Source of the DNA: TC-15 sp034437275
GTDB taxonomy: Bacteria; Chloroflexota; Anaerolineae; Aggregatilineales; Aggregatilineaceae
NCBI GenBank assembly: GCA_034437275.1
Contig: DAOTUD010000201.1
Location: 1 to 48,224 of the forward strand
Length of the DNA stretch: 48,224 nucleotides
Direction of reading: 5' to 3'
A program made the translations under genes and the position numbers. The notes under the pieces were generated by a model. That model was not told the DNA's origin, searched no databases, and was given only the letters and a program-made list of their open reading frames with translations. Shown here in pieces: positions 40,324 through 48,123 of this stretch (position 1 is its first letter; every line of letters starts with the position of its first letter).

Positions 40324-42264
40324 ATGTCTGCGCTTCAACAGATCATTTCTACCTTGCACGACCAACGCCGGGAACTTTCCGGCTCCTATTTTGTCCCGGG
40401 GTTGTGGGTCGACCACGAAAACCCCGCAGCCCAGGCCGTGAATCCATACGAGTTCTACGCCAGCAAATTGCAATCCATTGTCGAGACCGATCCGCAGCCG
40501 GTGGTCCAGGGCAGCGGAGGCGGCAGTTGGACCCGACACGCCATCATCTATAACCTGTTCCCGCGTGTGTCAGCCGCCTATGACCATGCGCACGACGACG
40601 CGCTGTCCATCGCGCCCTCAGCGGATGGCTGGCGCGATACGGGCACGCTGCTCAAGAGCATCGCGCTGCTGCCCTACGTCCGCAGCCTGGGCATCAACAC
40701 CGTGTACCTGCTGCCGATCACGTCCGTCGGACAGGACGGCAAAAAGGGATCGCTCGGCTCGCCGTATGGCATCCGCAACGCCTACGAACTCGACGGAAAC
40801 CTGACCGAGCCGGCCCTCCCGCTGGATGTCGACACGCTGTTCGCCGGGTTCGTGGAAGCAGCGCACCGGCTGGGGATGCGCGTGGTGATGGAGTTCGTGC
40901 TGCGCACCTCCTCCAAAGACGCCGACTGGATCGGGGATCATCCCGAATGGTTCTACTGGATTCGGGAAGATGTGCCGGATCGCGAGCCGGGCAGCAACGA
41001 TCCGGACACGTACAGCAACCCGATCTTCCCCGAGGATCAACTGGCCGAAATCAAGCGCCGGGTCCACGAGCAGGATTTCTCCGATCTCCCGGCTCCACCG
41101 GAAAACTACCAGGCGATGTTTACCCCACCGCCGCGCCCCGACCAGGTGCACATGGAAGACGGGCGCTGGGTGGGCGTGCTGGACGACGGCACCCGCGTGC
41201 GGATTCCGGGCGCGTTCGCCGACTGGCCGCCGGACGATAACCAGCCGCCCTGGACGGATGTCACGTACCTGCGCATGTACGACCATCCGGATTTCAACTA
41301 CATCGCCTACAACACGATCCGCATGTACAACGCACAACTGGCCCAACCGGAAAACGCGGTGCAGGGCTTGTGGGACGCTGTCGCGGGCGTTATTCCGCAT
41401 TATCAGCAGGAGTTCGGTGTGGATGGCGTGATGATCGACATGGGGCACGCGCTGCCAATGCCACTCAAACAGCGCATCGTGCGCCATGCCCGCGAAATTA
41501 ACCCGGATTTCGCCTTCTGGGACGAAAACTTCATCATCGGGCAGCACAGCGTCGACGAGGGCTACAATGCCGTGCTGGGCTACATGGTCTTCGACTTCCA
41601 CCTGCCCGATAAACTGCGCGAATTCCTGGGGCGCATCGCGCACGAACGGCTGCCGCTGCCGTTTTTCGCGACGCCGGAGACGCACAACACGCCACGCGCC
41701 TTCAGCCGCCCGTATCCGCTCGAATACATTCATTACGCCCTGGCGCTGAGCGTTATGGTGCCGGGCCTGCCCTTCATCCTCAGCGGCTTCGAGTTGATGG
41801 AAGAAAAGCCGATCAATACCGGGCTGAGCTTCACCGATGAGATGATCCAGGAAAACCCCACCGAGACGCTGCCGTTATTCAGCGAATGGGCGTTCAACTG
41901 GACCCGGCCCGCCAACCTGATCGGCTCGGTACGCTACGCGCTGGACATTCGCCGGCGCTATGCGTCCCTGCTCAGCGATCCCAACCCGGACACCGCCTTC
42001 CTAGGCTACAGCGATAATTCACACTTTATTGTGTTCGCCCGCCAAAACGACGAGCAGACCGTCGTCGCCATCGCCAGTTCCAGCAGGGGCACGCGCGAGG
42101 AAGGGAAAGCCTTTTTGCCGGTGTGTGAGTGTGATCTAAAGCCGGTATGGGGCACTGATGTCAACCACAGGGGCTATGGCGCGCTGCACATCGAGGCCAG
42201 CCTGGGCAATGGGCACGTGTTGATCCTGGAAGGCGATTCCGACTTTCCTCGCCTGGACGGGTAA
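40324..42264 (+). CDS. GH13-like (alpha-amylase superfamily) enzyme
   Basis: The 646-residue protein has a (beta/alpha)8 barrel in the style of GH13 with resemblance to GlgE/maltosyltransferase-type members. Visible blocks are IIYNLFPRVSAAYDH (start of the barrel), LPYVRSLGINTVYLLPITSVG (region I), FGVDGVMIDMGHALP (region II, Asp likely nucleophile), FAFWDENFI (region III, Glu acid/base) and FFATPETHNTPRAF (region IV). In region IV the usual HD is HN, so the transition-state Asp is missing or displaced as in some GlgE-like proteins. Start is ATG 40324: CGGGAG ends 5 bases before it; GTG 40318 is too close. Substrate is unknown; alpha-glucan is the best guess. Confidence 0.75.
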   Translation: MSALQQIISTLHDQRRELSGSYFVPGLWVDHENPAAQAVNPYEFYASKLQSIVETDPQPVVQGSGGGSWTRHAIIYNLFPRVSAAYDHAHDDALSIAPSADGWRDTGTLLKSIALLPYVRSLGINTVYLLPITSVGQDGKKGSLGSPYGIRNAYELDGNLTEPALPLDVDTLFAGFVEAAHRLGMRVVMEFVLRTSSKDADWIGDHPEWFYWIREDVPDREPGSNDPDTYSNPIFPEDQLAEIKRRVHEQDFSDLPAPPENYQAMFTPPPRPDQVHMEDGRWVGVLDDGTRVRIPGAFADWPPDDNQPPWTDVTYLRMYDHPDFNYIAYNTIRMYNAQLAQPENAVQGLWDAVAGVIPHYQQEFGVDGVMIDMGHALPMPLKQRIVRHAREINPDFAFWDENFIIGQHSVDEGYNAVLGYMVFDFHLPDKLREFLGRIAHERLPLPFFATPETHNTPRAFSRPYPLEYIHYALALSVMVPGLPFILSGFELMEEKPINTGLSFTDEMIQENPTETLPLFSEWAFNWTRPANLIGSVRYALDIRRRYASLLSDPNPDTAFLGYSDNSHFIVFARQNDEQTVVAIASSSRGTREEGKAFLPVCECDLKPVWGTDVNHRGYGALHIEASLGNGHVLILEGDSDFPRLDG

Positions 42265-42294
42265 CGCGCCCATAGCTCAACCGCAACGCCAGAT

Positions 42295-42328
42295 ACGCTT
42301 GTCGCCAGTCCGGCGGCAGGCGTTTTTT
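42295..42328 (+). terminator. Rho-independent terminator after the GH13-like gene
   Basis: ACGCTTGTCGCC (42295-42306) pairs with GGCGGCAGGCGT (42312-42323) with two G-U pairs, around AGTCC, and runs into TTTTTT (42323-42328). It overlaps the stop of the convergent kinase-like gene. Confidence 0.88.
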
Positions 42329-43379
42329 ATGCCAGCAAAATGATCAGCGCCACGCTCACAGCAGCCACCAGCACCACCGCCGCGATCACCACCGGCAGCG
42401 GCGAACTGCCGCCACCGCCGCTGCTGCTGGTGGGAGCTTCCGCCTGCTCCGGCTTGAACGCCGGCAGATCGGCCCGGCTGCGCTCAAAACGCATGATCTC
42501 CGACTGGCGTTTGCGCACCTCGTCCGCCGCATCGCGGTTGAGGGACAGCGTTTCGTACTGGTTGAAGCTCTCCTGACGCTCTAGATCGTTGAGCATGTCG
42601 CGCGCCGACAGGTGGCGATCCGCCGGGTTTTTGTTCAACCCCTTCAGGATCGCACGTTCAATGCGCGGGGACAGCCCGACGGCGATCTCGCAGGGCGGGG
42701 TTGGCGCGTCGTGCAGGTGCTGCGCCGCGATGGCGTCATACGTGCCGCCCCGGAAGGGCACCAGGCCCGTCACCATCTCATACAACACAATGCCGAGCAT
42801 ATAGACATCACTGGCCGGGGTGGTCTCGCCGGCTGACAGTTGTTCCGGGGCGAGGTAAGTGGGTTTGTCGTCGTCCGCCGAACGCATCTGGCACGGCGTG
42901 CGGAAGTCGGTCAAGACCGGGCGCTGGCTGTCATCCAGCAGGACATTATCGGGCTTGATGTTGCCGTGCGCGATGCCTTGATCGTGCGCGGCGGCGACGG
43001 CGCTGGCGATCTGCCCGAACAGGCGCAGCACGGTGTCTTTGTCCAGCCCAGTGGGGCGGGCGGAGATCAGGTCGCGCAGCGTGTTGCCCGCCACGAACTC
43101 CATCACCAGGTAGTACACATCGCCTTCGATGCCGAAGTCGTACACGCGGATGATGTTCGGGTGTTTAAGCTGCTGGATGGCCTGGGCCTCTCGCCGAAAA
43201 CATTGATCGGTATCTGGGGGACGGTCTGCCGGGGCGTGCAGCGTTTTGAGCACGATCCCGTGTTTGAAATTGGGATGCCACGCCTGATATACCGCCGTGC
43301 GTGTGCCGCCGCCGATATGCCGTTCGATGCGGTATTTACCCAGTTTTGCCCCTGGTTTCAGTATGACGTTCTCACTCAT
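42327..43379 (-). CDS. Membrane-anchored Ser/Thr kinase homologue, probable pseudokinase
   Basis: The 350-residue protein has a Hanks-type kinase domain and a C-terminal membrane helix (about residues 325-348, VVIAAVVLVAAVSVALIIL), so it is tail-anchored with no outer domain. Lys45 (GIVLKTL) and Glu64 are present, but the catalytic motif is HGNIKPDN (HRD changed to HGN, Asp to Asn140), and DFG is DFR (Asp158, Arg160). The glycine loop is IGGGTRTAV. Such changes mark a pseudokinase or a very unusual enzyme. Start ATG 43379 is preceded by AAAGGAGC; the open frame extends 45 codons upstream through the likely promoter. A promoter lies at 43408-43436. Confidence 0.9.
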   Translation of the reverse strand: MSENVILKPGAKLGKYRIERHIGGGTRTAVYQAWHPNFKHGIVLKTLHAPADRPPDTDQCFRREAQAIQQLKHPNIIRVYDFGIEGDVYYLVMEFVAGNTLRDLISARPTGLDKDTVLRLFGQIASAVAAAHDQGIAHGNIKPDNVLLDDSQRPVLTDFRTPCQMRSADDDKPTYLAPEQLSAGETTPASDVYMLGIVLYEMVTGLVPFRGGTYDAIAAQHLHDAPTPPCEIAVGLSPRIERAILKGLNKNPADRHLSARDMLNDLERQESFNQYETLSLNRDAADEVRKRQSEIMRFERSRADLPAFKPEQAEAPTSSSGGGGSSPLPVVIAAVVLVAAVSVALIILLA

Positions 43380-43407
43380 CAGATACCGTGCTCCTTTGTC
43401 AATCCAA

Positions 43408-43436
43408 ATACTAAAGCGAACCTGCGATCTTAGCAA
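43408..43436 (-). promoter_or_regulatory. Promoter of the kinase-like gene
   Basis: On the minus strand TTGCTA (43436-43431), 17 bases and TAGTAT (43413-43408). The start codon lies 28 bases further on. Confidence 0.55.
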
Positions 43437-43471
43437 TCCTGGCAACCGGCCAGCGCAACCATGTACCAAAC

Positions 43472-43497
43472 GAGGGACCGCCAGCCAGCGATCCCTC
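43472..43497 (-). terminator. Hairpin after adk, possible terminator
   Basis: GAGGGACCGC (43472-43481) pairs with GCGATCCCTC (43488-43497), with one G-U pair in the transcript, around a 6-base loop. It follows the adk stop, but the T-run after it is weak (GTTTGG). Confidence 0.55.
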
Positions 43498-43526
43498 CTG
43501 GGGAACAGCCACACCTCACGCCAGCA

Positions 43527-44105
43527 TCAGTCTAGGCAGCTTTGGACCAGCTTCTTAACGTCGGCATAGATCGCGTCGATGCTGCGCTTGGCGTCAACGG
43601 TCTTGACCAGCCCATCCTGGACACGGTAGTGCGGCATAACGCTGGCTTCGACATCCGCGTGATCGTTGAGGCGCTTCTCGATCACTTCGGGCTTATCATC
43701 CGCGCGCCCTTCCTGGCGACCGAGCAACCGCTGGCGCGACACCTCCATCGGCAGCTCAAAGTCGATCACCATGCACAGCCCGCTGCCCATCTCCGCCAGC
43801 AGATCATCGAGGGCCTTCGCCTGTTCGCCCGTGCGTGGGAAGCCGTCGAAGATCGCGCCCTTTGCGCAATCCGGTTCTTGCAGGCGTTCGCGAACCATGC
43901 TGATGGTGATATCATCCGGGACCAGCTCGCCACGCTCCATGTATTTTTTGGCCTGCAACCCCAGCGGTGTTTCTTCGCCTAAATGTTTGCGGAACAGCTC
44001 GCCGGTGGAAATCTGCGCCAGCCCCAACTCCTGCGTGACTTTTTTCGCCTGCGTGCCTTTACCGCAGCCTGGCGGACCGAAGAAGACGATAAATGCTGGA
44101 CTCAT
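43527..44105 (-). CDS. adk: Adenylate kinase
   Basis: Adk equilibrates AMP, ADP and ATP. The 192-residue protein has the P-loop GPPGCGKGTQAKK, the AMP-binding STGELFRKHL and GFPRTGEQAKALD, and DFELPMEVSRQRLLGRQEGRADD, with a very short lid lacking the zinc Cys set. It belongs to the short-form class. It lies downstream of the orphan 111-residue gene, 80 bases away, and is not in an spc-type ribosomal operon as in many bacteria. Confidence 0.95.
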   Translation of the reverse strand: MSPAFIVFFGPPGCGKGTQAKKVTQELGLAQISTGELFRKHLGEETPLGLQAKKYMERGELVPDDITISMVRERLQEPDCAKGAIFDGFPRTGEQAKALDDLLAEMGSGLCMVIDFELPMEVSRQRLLGRQEGRADDKPEVIEKRLNDHADVEASVMPHYRVQDGLVKTVDAKRSIDAIYADVKKLVQSCLD

Positions 44106-44185
44106 AGTGTGTAAGTGCCTTTCTGCTGATAAGAGTTATTTTGAAAACCCATTGTACCCCACCTGTTCAACCAGACAAATTGGCC

Positions 44186-44521
44186 TCAAAACAAGCGTGG
44201 TTGGTTTTGGTCGGGATCGGAGCGTGGCTCCGGCGGGCGATTGCCGCGCTTGTGCTTGTAGTGTTCGATGGCTTGTTCGGCCCAGGCGACGATGTATTTC
44301 ACGCTGGTCCGCCAGGCCGTTTCCTGCTCGCCCAGTTCGAACGCGTCGCGCTGGGCGTACACCAGCTCAAACACACGTTCTTCGCCCAACTCAGCCAATA
44401 CCAGCGGGATGAACAGCCGGTAGTTGCTGATCGTCGTCGAGAGGAAGGACTCCGGGCAGCCCAGTTCGAGCAGGGCTTCTTCCAGCTTGGTTTTGTTAAA
44501 GGGATCAGGTCGTCGGGTCAT
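44186..44521 (-). CDS. Hypothetical protein (111 aa)
   Basis: I do not recognise a family. The ATG at 44521 is chosen because a GGGGAGAA site lies upstream; the frame is open for a further 43 codons that run through the tRNA terminator and are unlikely to be coding. The protein is soluble and helical (KTKLEEALLELGCPESFLSTTISNY, then LGEERVFELVYAQRDAFELGEQE), ending in a basic Pro-rich tail. There are no Cys motifs or membrane helices. Confidence 0.65.
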   Translation of the reverse strand: MTRRPDPFNKTKLEEALLELGCPESFLSTTISNYRLFIPLVLAELGEERVFELVYAQRDAFELGEQETAWRTSVKYIVAWAEQAIEHYKHKRGNRPPEPRSDPDQNQPRLF

Positions 44522-44581
44522 GGTGCGCTTTCTCCCCGGCTGCTTGAACAACGGATATCTCCAGTTTACGGGAGACTGCGG

Positions 44582-44613
44582 AAATAAAAAAGCCCCTGTC
44601 TGGTGACAGAGGC
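44582..44613 (-). terminator. Terminator of the tRNA gene
   Basis: On the minus strand GCCTCTGTC (44613-44605) pairs with GACAGGGGC (44600-44592) with one G-U pair around ACCA, followed by TTTTTTATTT (44591-44582). It lies 7 bases after the tRNA 3' end. Confidence 0.88.
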
Positions 44614-44619
44614 GGGCTG

Positions 44620-44691
44620 TGGCGACGGCGTGATTTGAACACGCGACCAAGGGCTTATGAGTCCCCTGCTCTACCGCTGAGCTACGTCGCC
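44620..44691 (-). tRNA. tRNA-Met (anticodon CAT)
   Basis: The 72-base gene folds as a full cloverleaf: acceptor GGCGACG/CGTCGCC with discriminator A, D stem GCTC/GAGC, anticodon loop CTCATAA, T arm GCGTG/CACGC with TTCAAAT. The CCA end is not encoded. The G1-C72 pair excludes an initiator tRNA, so it is elongator Met or Ile-CAT (modified to lysidine); the two cannot be separated by eye. The anticodon stem ends in an A31-G39 mismatch. A terminator follows at once. Confidence 0.93.
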
Positions 44692-44747
44692 AGACAGCCC
44701 GTATTATACCAAGCCTTCACGTATCGTCAATGCTAATTTCCCCGGTT

Positions 44748-45260
44748 TCAACGCACCAGTTCCCAGGCCAGATGCGCCAGTTCGGGCGCGATCAGCTTCT
44801 CCCAGGCCAACCGAACGGCAGCCGGGGAGCCGGGCGTCGAAATGATAACCGTCTCCCGGTACACGCCAGCCGTCGCCCGCGAGAGCATCGCAGCAGCGCC
44901 GACCTGCTCGTAGCTGAGCACCCGGAACAGTTCGCCAAAGCCCGGCAGCGTCTTTTCCAGCTTGCGGCTCAAGGCGTCGTAGGTCCGGTCGCGCGGGCCG
45001 ATGCCGGTGCCGCCGTTGAAGATCACGATGCGCGCGTCGCCGGCAGCCAGTTCCTCGAGCACCGCCAGCACCTGGTCGACGTCATCCTTAATCAGATGAT
45101 AGCCTGCTACGCGATGCCCGGCAGCGGCGATCTGCGCGCGCAGATAGGCCGCGTTTTCGTCCGTGCTGGCTGTGCGCGAATCGCTGACGGTGACGATAGC
45201 CATCGGGATCGGTCCCTGCCGGGCCGCATCAGCTTTGTGTTGGGCGCTGCTGGATGTCAT
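44748..45260 (-). CDS. moaB: MoaB/MogA-family molybdopterin protein
   Basis: The 170-residue protein has the MoCF-binding fold, with MAIVTVSDSRTASTDEN, VIFNGGTGIGPRDRTYDAL and TVIISTPGSPAAVRLAWEKLI. Members adenylylate molybdopterin (MogA) or have a related but less clear role (MoaB). The N-terminal extension of about 19 residues before MAIVTVSD is atypical; an internal ATG could be the start. No other molybdopterin gene is in the window. It starts 15 bases after the glnA stop. Confidence 0.88.
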   Translation of the reverse strand: MTSSSAQHKADAARQGPIPMAIVTVSDSRTASTDENAAYLRAQIAAAGHRVAGYHLIKDDVDQVLAVLEELAAGDARIVIFNGGTGIGPRDRTYDALSRKLEKTLPGFGELFRVLSYEQVGAAAMLSRATAGVYRETVIISTPGSPAAVRLAWEKLIAPELAHLAWELVR

Positions 45261-45275
45261 ATGCCACCCTCCCTA

Positions 45276-46625
45276 TCAGGTCGTGCGCAGGTAGCGGTCG
45301 AGTTCCCATTCGGTCACGCGGATGCGGTAATCATCCCACTCCAGGCGCTTGGCGCGGTCGTAGACTTCATAGATATGCTCGCCCAGGGCCGCGCGCAGCA
45401 CCTCATCGTCGCCCAGTTCGTCGAGCGCCTCTTCCAGCGTGCCGGGCAGCACGTCGACCTTGTTTTCTTCGCGCTGCGCCCGCGTCCAGTGGTATACATC
45501 GTCCGATATCGCGGGGGGCGCTTCCAGCTTTTCCTCGATCCCGGCCAGCCCGGCCTCCAACATCACCGCGAATGCCAGATACGGGTTGCAGCTGGGATCG
45601 GGGAAGCGCAGTTCGACGCGCGTGGCCTTCTCGCCGCCCGGCGACACACGCGGCACGCGGATCAGCGCGGACCGGTTGCGCTGTGCCCAGCAGACGTACA
45701 CCGGCGCTTCGTAGCCGGGTGTCAGCCGCTTGTAGCTGTTGACCGTCGGCGCGACCACCGCCGCCAGCGCGCGCGCGTGCCGCAACTGCCCGGCGATGAA
45801 TTGGCGGGCCGTTTTCGACAGGGCATATTCCCCGTCCGGGTCGTAAAATACATTCTCCCCACTTTCGAGGTCGATCAGGCTTTGGTGCACGTGCATGCCG
45901 CTGCCGTTGATGCCAAAGACGGGTTTGGGCATGAAGGTCGCAAACAGGCCATGCTTGGCGGCCACCCCTTTCACCGTATATTTGAACGTCACGGCGTTGT
46001 CGGCGGAGTGCAGCGCGTCTTCGTAGCGGAAGTCGATCTCGTGCTGGCCGATGGCGACCTCGTGATGGCTGGTTTCAACATGGATACGCAGCGCCAGCAG
46101 CGCATTCACGATATCGCTGCGGACCTTCTGGGCCTCGTCGCCTGGCGAAAAGTCGAAATAGCCGCCCACATCGTGCGGGACTACCGCCGTTCTGCCGGTA
46201 GCGTCCTCCCGAAACAGGAAGAATTCGAGTTCCGGCCCCGTGTTGTACAGGAACCCCAGTTCCTCGGCGTGGGCCATCGCCCGTTTGAGCCGGTAGCGCG
46301 GGTCGCCCTCGAAGTGGCTTCCGTCAGGATTGTGGATGTCGCAGATGATGCGTGCGCGCAGATCGTGCTCGCTGTTGGCCGTCCAGGGCAAAATGCGAAA
46401 CGTCACCGGGTCCGGGCGCAGAAACATATCGGACTCCTGGATGCGGGCGAACCCCTGGATCGACGAACCATCGAACCAGATGCCGCTTTCCAGCACTTCC
46501 TCCAGACTGCGGCTGGGGAGCGTGACGCTCTTGGTCGTGCCAAAAATGTCGGTGAACTGTAGATCGATGAACTGGACGCCTTCGGACTGCACTGTCTCGA
46601 GAACTTCTCTAGCTTTATCGTCCAT
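45276..46625 (-). CDS. glnA: Type I glutamine synthetase
   Basis: GlnA makes glutamine from glutamate, ammonia and ATP. The 449-residue protein shows FIDLQFTDIFGTTKSVTLP, WFDGSSIQGFARIQESDM (Asp latch loop), GPELEFFLF (metal Glu), NGSGMHVHQSL, NSYKRLTPGYEAPVYV, and a C-terminal RVELRFPDPSCNPYLAFAVML. The usual adenylylation loop (NLYDLPPEE) is absent at the expected place, and the length fits the GSI-alpha class that lacks adenylylation. It starts 17 bases after fabD, so the three genes fabD-glnA-moaB are probably co-transcribed. Confidence 0.96.
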   Translation of the reverse strand: MDDKAREVLETVQSEGVQFIDLQFTDIFGTTKSVTLPSRSLEEVLESGIWFDGSSIQGFARIQESDMFLRPDPVTFRILPWTANSEHDLRARIICDIHNPDGSHFEGDPRYRLKRAMAHAEELGFLYNTGPELEFFLFREDATGRTAVVPHDVGGYFDFSPGDEAQKVRSDIVNALLALRIHVETSHHEVAIGQHEIDFRYEDALHSADNAVTFKYTVKGVAAKHGLFATFMPKPVFGINGSGMHVHQSLIDLESGENVFYDPDGEYALSKTARQFIAGQLRHARALAAVVAPTVNSYKRLTPGYEAPVYVCWAQRNRSALIRVPRVSPGGEKATRVELRFPDPSCNPYLAFAVMLEAGLAGIEEKLEAPPAISDDVYHWTRAQREENKVDVLPGTLEEALDELGDDEVLRAALGEHIYEVYDRAKRLEWDDYRIRVTEWELDRYLRTT

Positions 46626-46642
46626 GCGGTTTTTTGCTCCTA

Positions 46643-47602
46643 TTACTCTGTGTTGCCCTGCAAGAATTGCGCCACACTCTCGGCGCTGTTGAGGGGGATA
46701 CGCTGTACCTTGCGGTCAATGCGGCGCACCAGCCCACTGAGCACATTTTGCGGGCCAAGCTCAATGAAAGTGTCGACGCCGGCCTGCTGCATGTACTGCA
46801 CCGATTCGGTCCAGCGCACCGTCGAGACAAGCTGCGCGCCGAGTTCGTCCCGGATCGCGTCGACCGTCTCCAGCGGGGCAGCGTTGACATTGCCGATCAC
46901 GGGTACCGCGGGGATCGTGAAGGGAGTATCGTCCAGCGTCTGCCGGAATTCATCAATGATGGACTGCATCAGGGGCGAATGCGACGCAATGCTGACCGCC
47001 AGAGGCACCACGCGCTTCGCGCCGCGTTCGGTGGCCAGCACCACCGCCGCATCAATCGCCTCTTTGTCGCCAGAAATGACCAGTTGGCCGGGGCAGTTAT
47101 CGTTGGCCAGGACCAGCGGTTTGCCGAGTTCTTCGCTCACTGCGGCGCACAATGCACGGACGACGCCTGCTTCCAGCCCCAGGATCGCGGCCATTGCACC
47201 GGGGCTGCGCTCACCGGCGGCTTTCATCAGCCGGCCACGCTCGCGCACTAACTGCACGCCATCCGCGAAGCTGAGCGTGCCGGCGGCGGTCAGGGCCGTG
47301 AACTCGCCCATGCTGTGCCCGGCCACAAACGCCGGACGCAGTTCGTCCTCGAAGCTGGCGTTCAGCACGCGCAGCAGCGCGATCCCCATCACGTACAGCG
47401 CCGGTTGGGTGTTGAGCGTGTCGGTCAGGGTTTCTGCCGGACCGTTAAAACACAACTCGCTGAGCGGAAACCCCAGCACTTCGTCGGCCAGGGCAAACGT
47501 AGCTTCGGCCTCGGGAAAGGCCGCAGCCAGATCGGTCCCCATGCCCACCGTTTGTGATCCCTGGCCCGGAAAGAGAAAAGCGGTCTTGTCCCAGTTGGCC
47601 AT
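46643..47602 (-). CDS. fabD: Malonyl-CoA:ACP transacylase
   Basis: FabD transfers malonyl from CoA to acyl carrier protein for fatty-acid synthesis. The 319-residue protein has AFLFPGQGSQTVGMG, the active-site Ser in AGHSMGEFTALTAAG, the acyl-binding Arg in VRERGRLMKAAG, ILGLEAGVV, VSIASHSPLM (catalytic His) and ELGPQNVLSGLVRR. The ATG at 47602 has AAAGGA upstream and matches the family start. It follows rpmF by about 200 bases. rpmF-fab gene neighbourhoods are common, but the other fab genes are not in the window. Confidence 0.95.
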   Translation of the reverse strand: MANWDKTAFLFPGQGSQTVGMGTDLAAAFPEAEATFALADEVLGFPLSELCFNGPAETLTDTLNTQPALYVMGIALLRVLNASFEDELRPAFVAGHSMGEFTALTAAGTLSFADGVQLVRERGRLMKAAGERSPGAMAAILGLEAGVVRALCAAVSEELGKPLVLANDNCPGQLVISGDKEAIDAAVVLATERGAKRVVPLAVSIASHSPLMQSIIDEFRQTLDDTPFTIPAVPVIGNVNAAPLETVDAIRDELGAQLVSTVRWTESVQYMQQAGVDTFIELGPQNVLSGLVRRIDRKVQRIPLNSAESVAQFLQGNTE

Positions 47603-47755
47603 GCGTGTATCCTTTCGCTTGACGTATCCCGTTGTGTGTCTGCACAAAAAATACAACTGGTCGAGCACAACCGCAGCGGGGCGGTTTGCACACTTTGGGT
47701 TATCGATCAATGTCCATATGAACCGGCGGCGAAACAGTTATGACAAATGCAAAGA

Positions 47756-47777
47756 GCCGTGCTGATTATAGCACGGC
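47756..47777 (-). terminator. Hairpin after rpmF, likely terminator
   Basis: GCCGTGCT (47756-47763) and AGCACGGC (47770-47777) are exact inverted copies around a 6-base loop. On the minus strand they lie about 30 bases past the rpmF stop and are followed by TCTTTGCATTTG, a broken T-run. Confidence 0.6.
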
Positions 47778-47805
47778 CCCAGCATTATCCAGGGGGGCAA
47801 AGCCG

Positions 47806-47994
47806 CTATTCTTCCTCGTCGGGAGGCAGCACTTCGCGGCCTTTGTACAAACCGCAGTGGGGGCAAACCTGGTGCGAAGGTTTGTATTCACCGCAATCAT
47901 CGCAGATCACCAGGTGCCGCAGCGATAAGTGGTCGTGTGCACGCCGCTTGTTACGGCGGGTTTTTGAAATTTTGCGCTTTGGCAGCGGACCCAT
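47806..47994 (-). CDS. rpmF: 50S ribosomal protein L32
   Basis: L32 is a small zinc-binding protein of the large subunit. The 62-residue product has the family start PLPKRKISKTRRNKRRAHD and a C-terminal CxxC...CxxC ribbon (CDDCG, CPHCG), so it is the zinc (C+) form. The ATG at 47994 is preceded by AAGGAGAA. A consensus promoter lies at 48051-48080. Confidence 0.96.
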   Translation of the reverse strand: MGPLPKRKISKTRRNKRRAHDHLSLRHLVICDDCGEYKPSHQVCPHCGLYKGREVLPPDEEE

Positions 47995-48050
47995 ACAAAT
48001 TTCTCCTTAAGCATACACGTGTCTCAGCATTAGGCTGGACAACGCGCAAG

Positions 48051-48080
48051 ATTATAAAGCAGCCCGCCAGCGCCTGTCAA
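48051..48080 (-). promoter_or_regulatory. Promoter of rpmF
   Basis: On the minus strand TTGACA (48080-48075), an 18-base spacer and TATAAT (48056-48051), both perfect hexamers. The -10 box lies 56 bases upstream of the rpmF start. Confidence 0.8.
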
Positions 48081-48123
48081 GAGTGGCCCGCCGTGCGGGT
48101 GCATGCAAAACCTGACAGGCAAT

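Noticed and set aside
44730..46562. 610-codon plus-strand frame antisense to moaB and glnA
   Set aside because: Fully covered by two confident genes; no motif and no ribosome site.
47653..47690. AACCGC/GCGGTT hairpin upstream of fabD as a riboswitch or FapR-type site
   Set aside because: Only a 6-base stem, without the known FapR operator pattern or any conserved riboswitch core.
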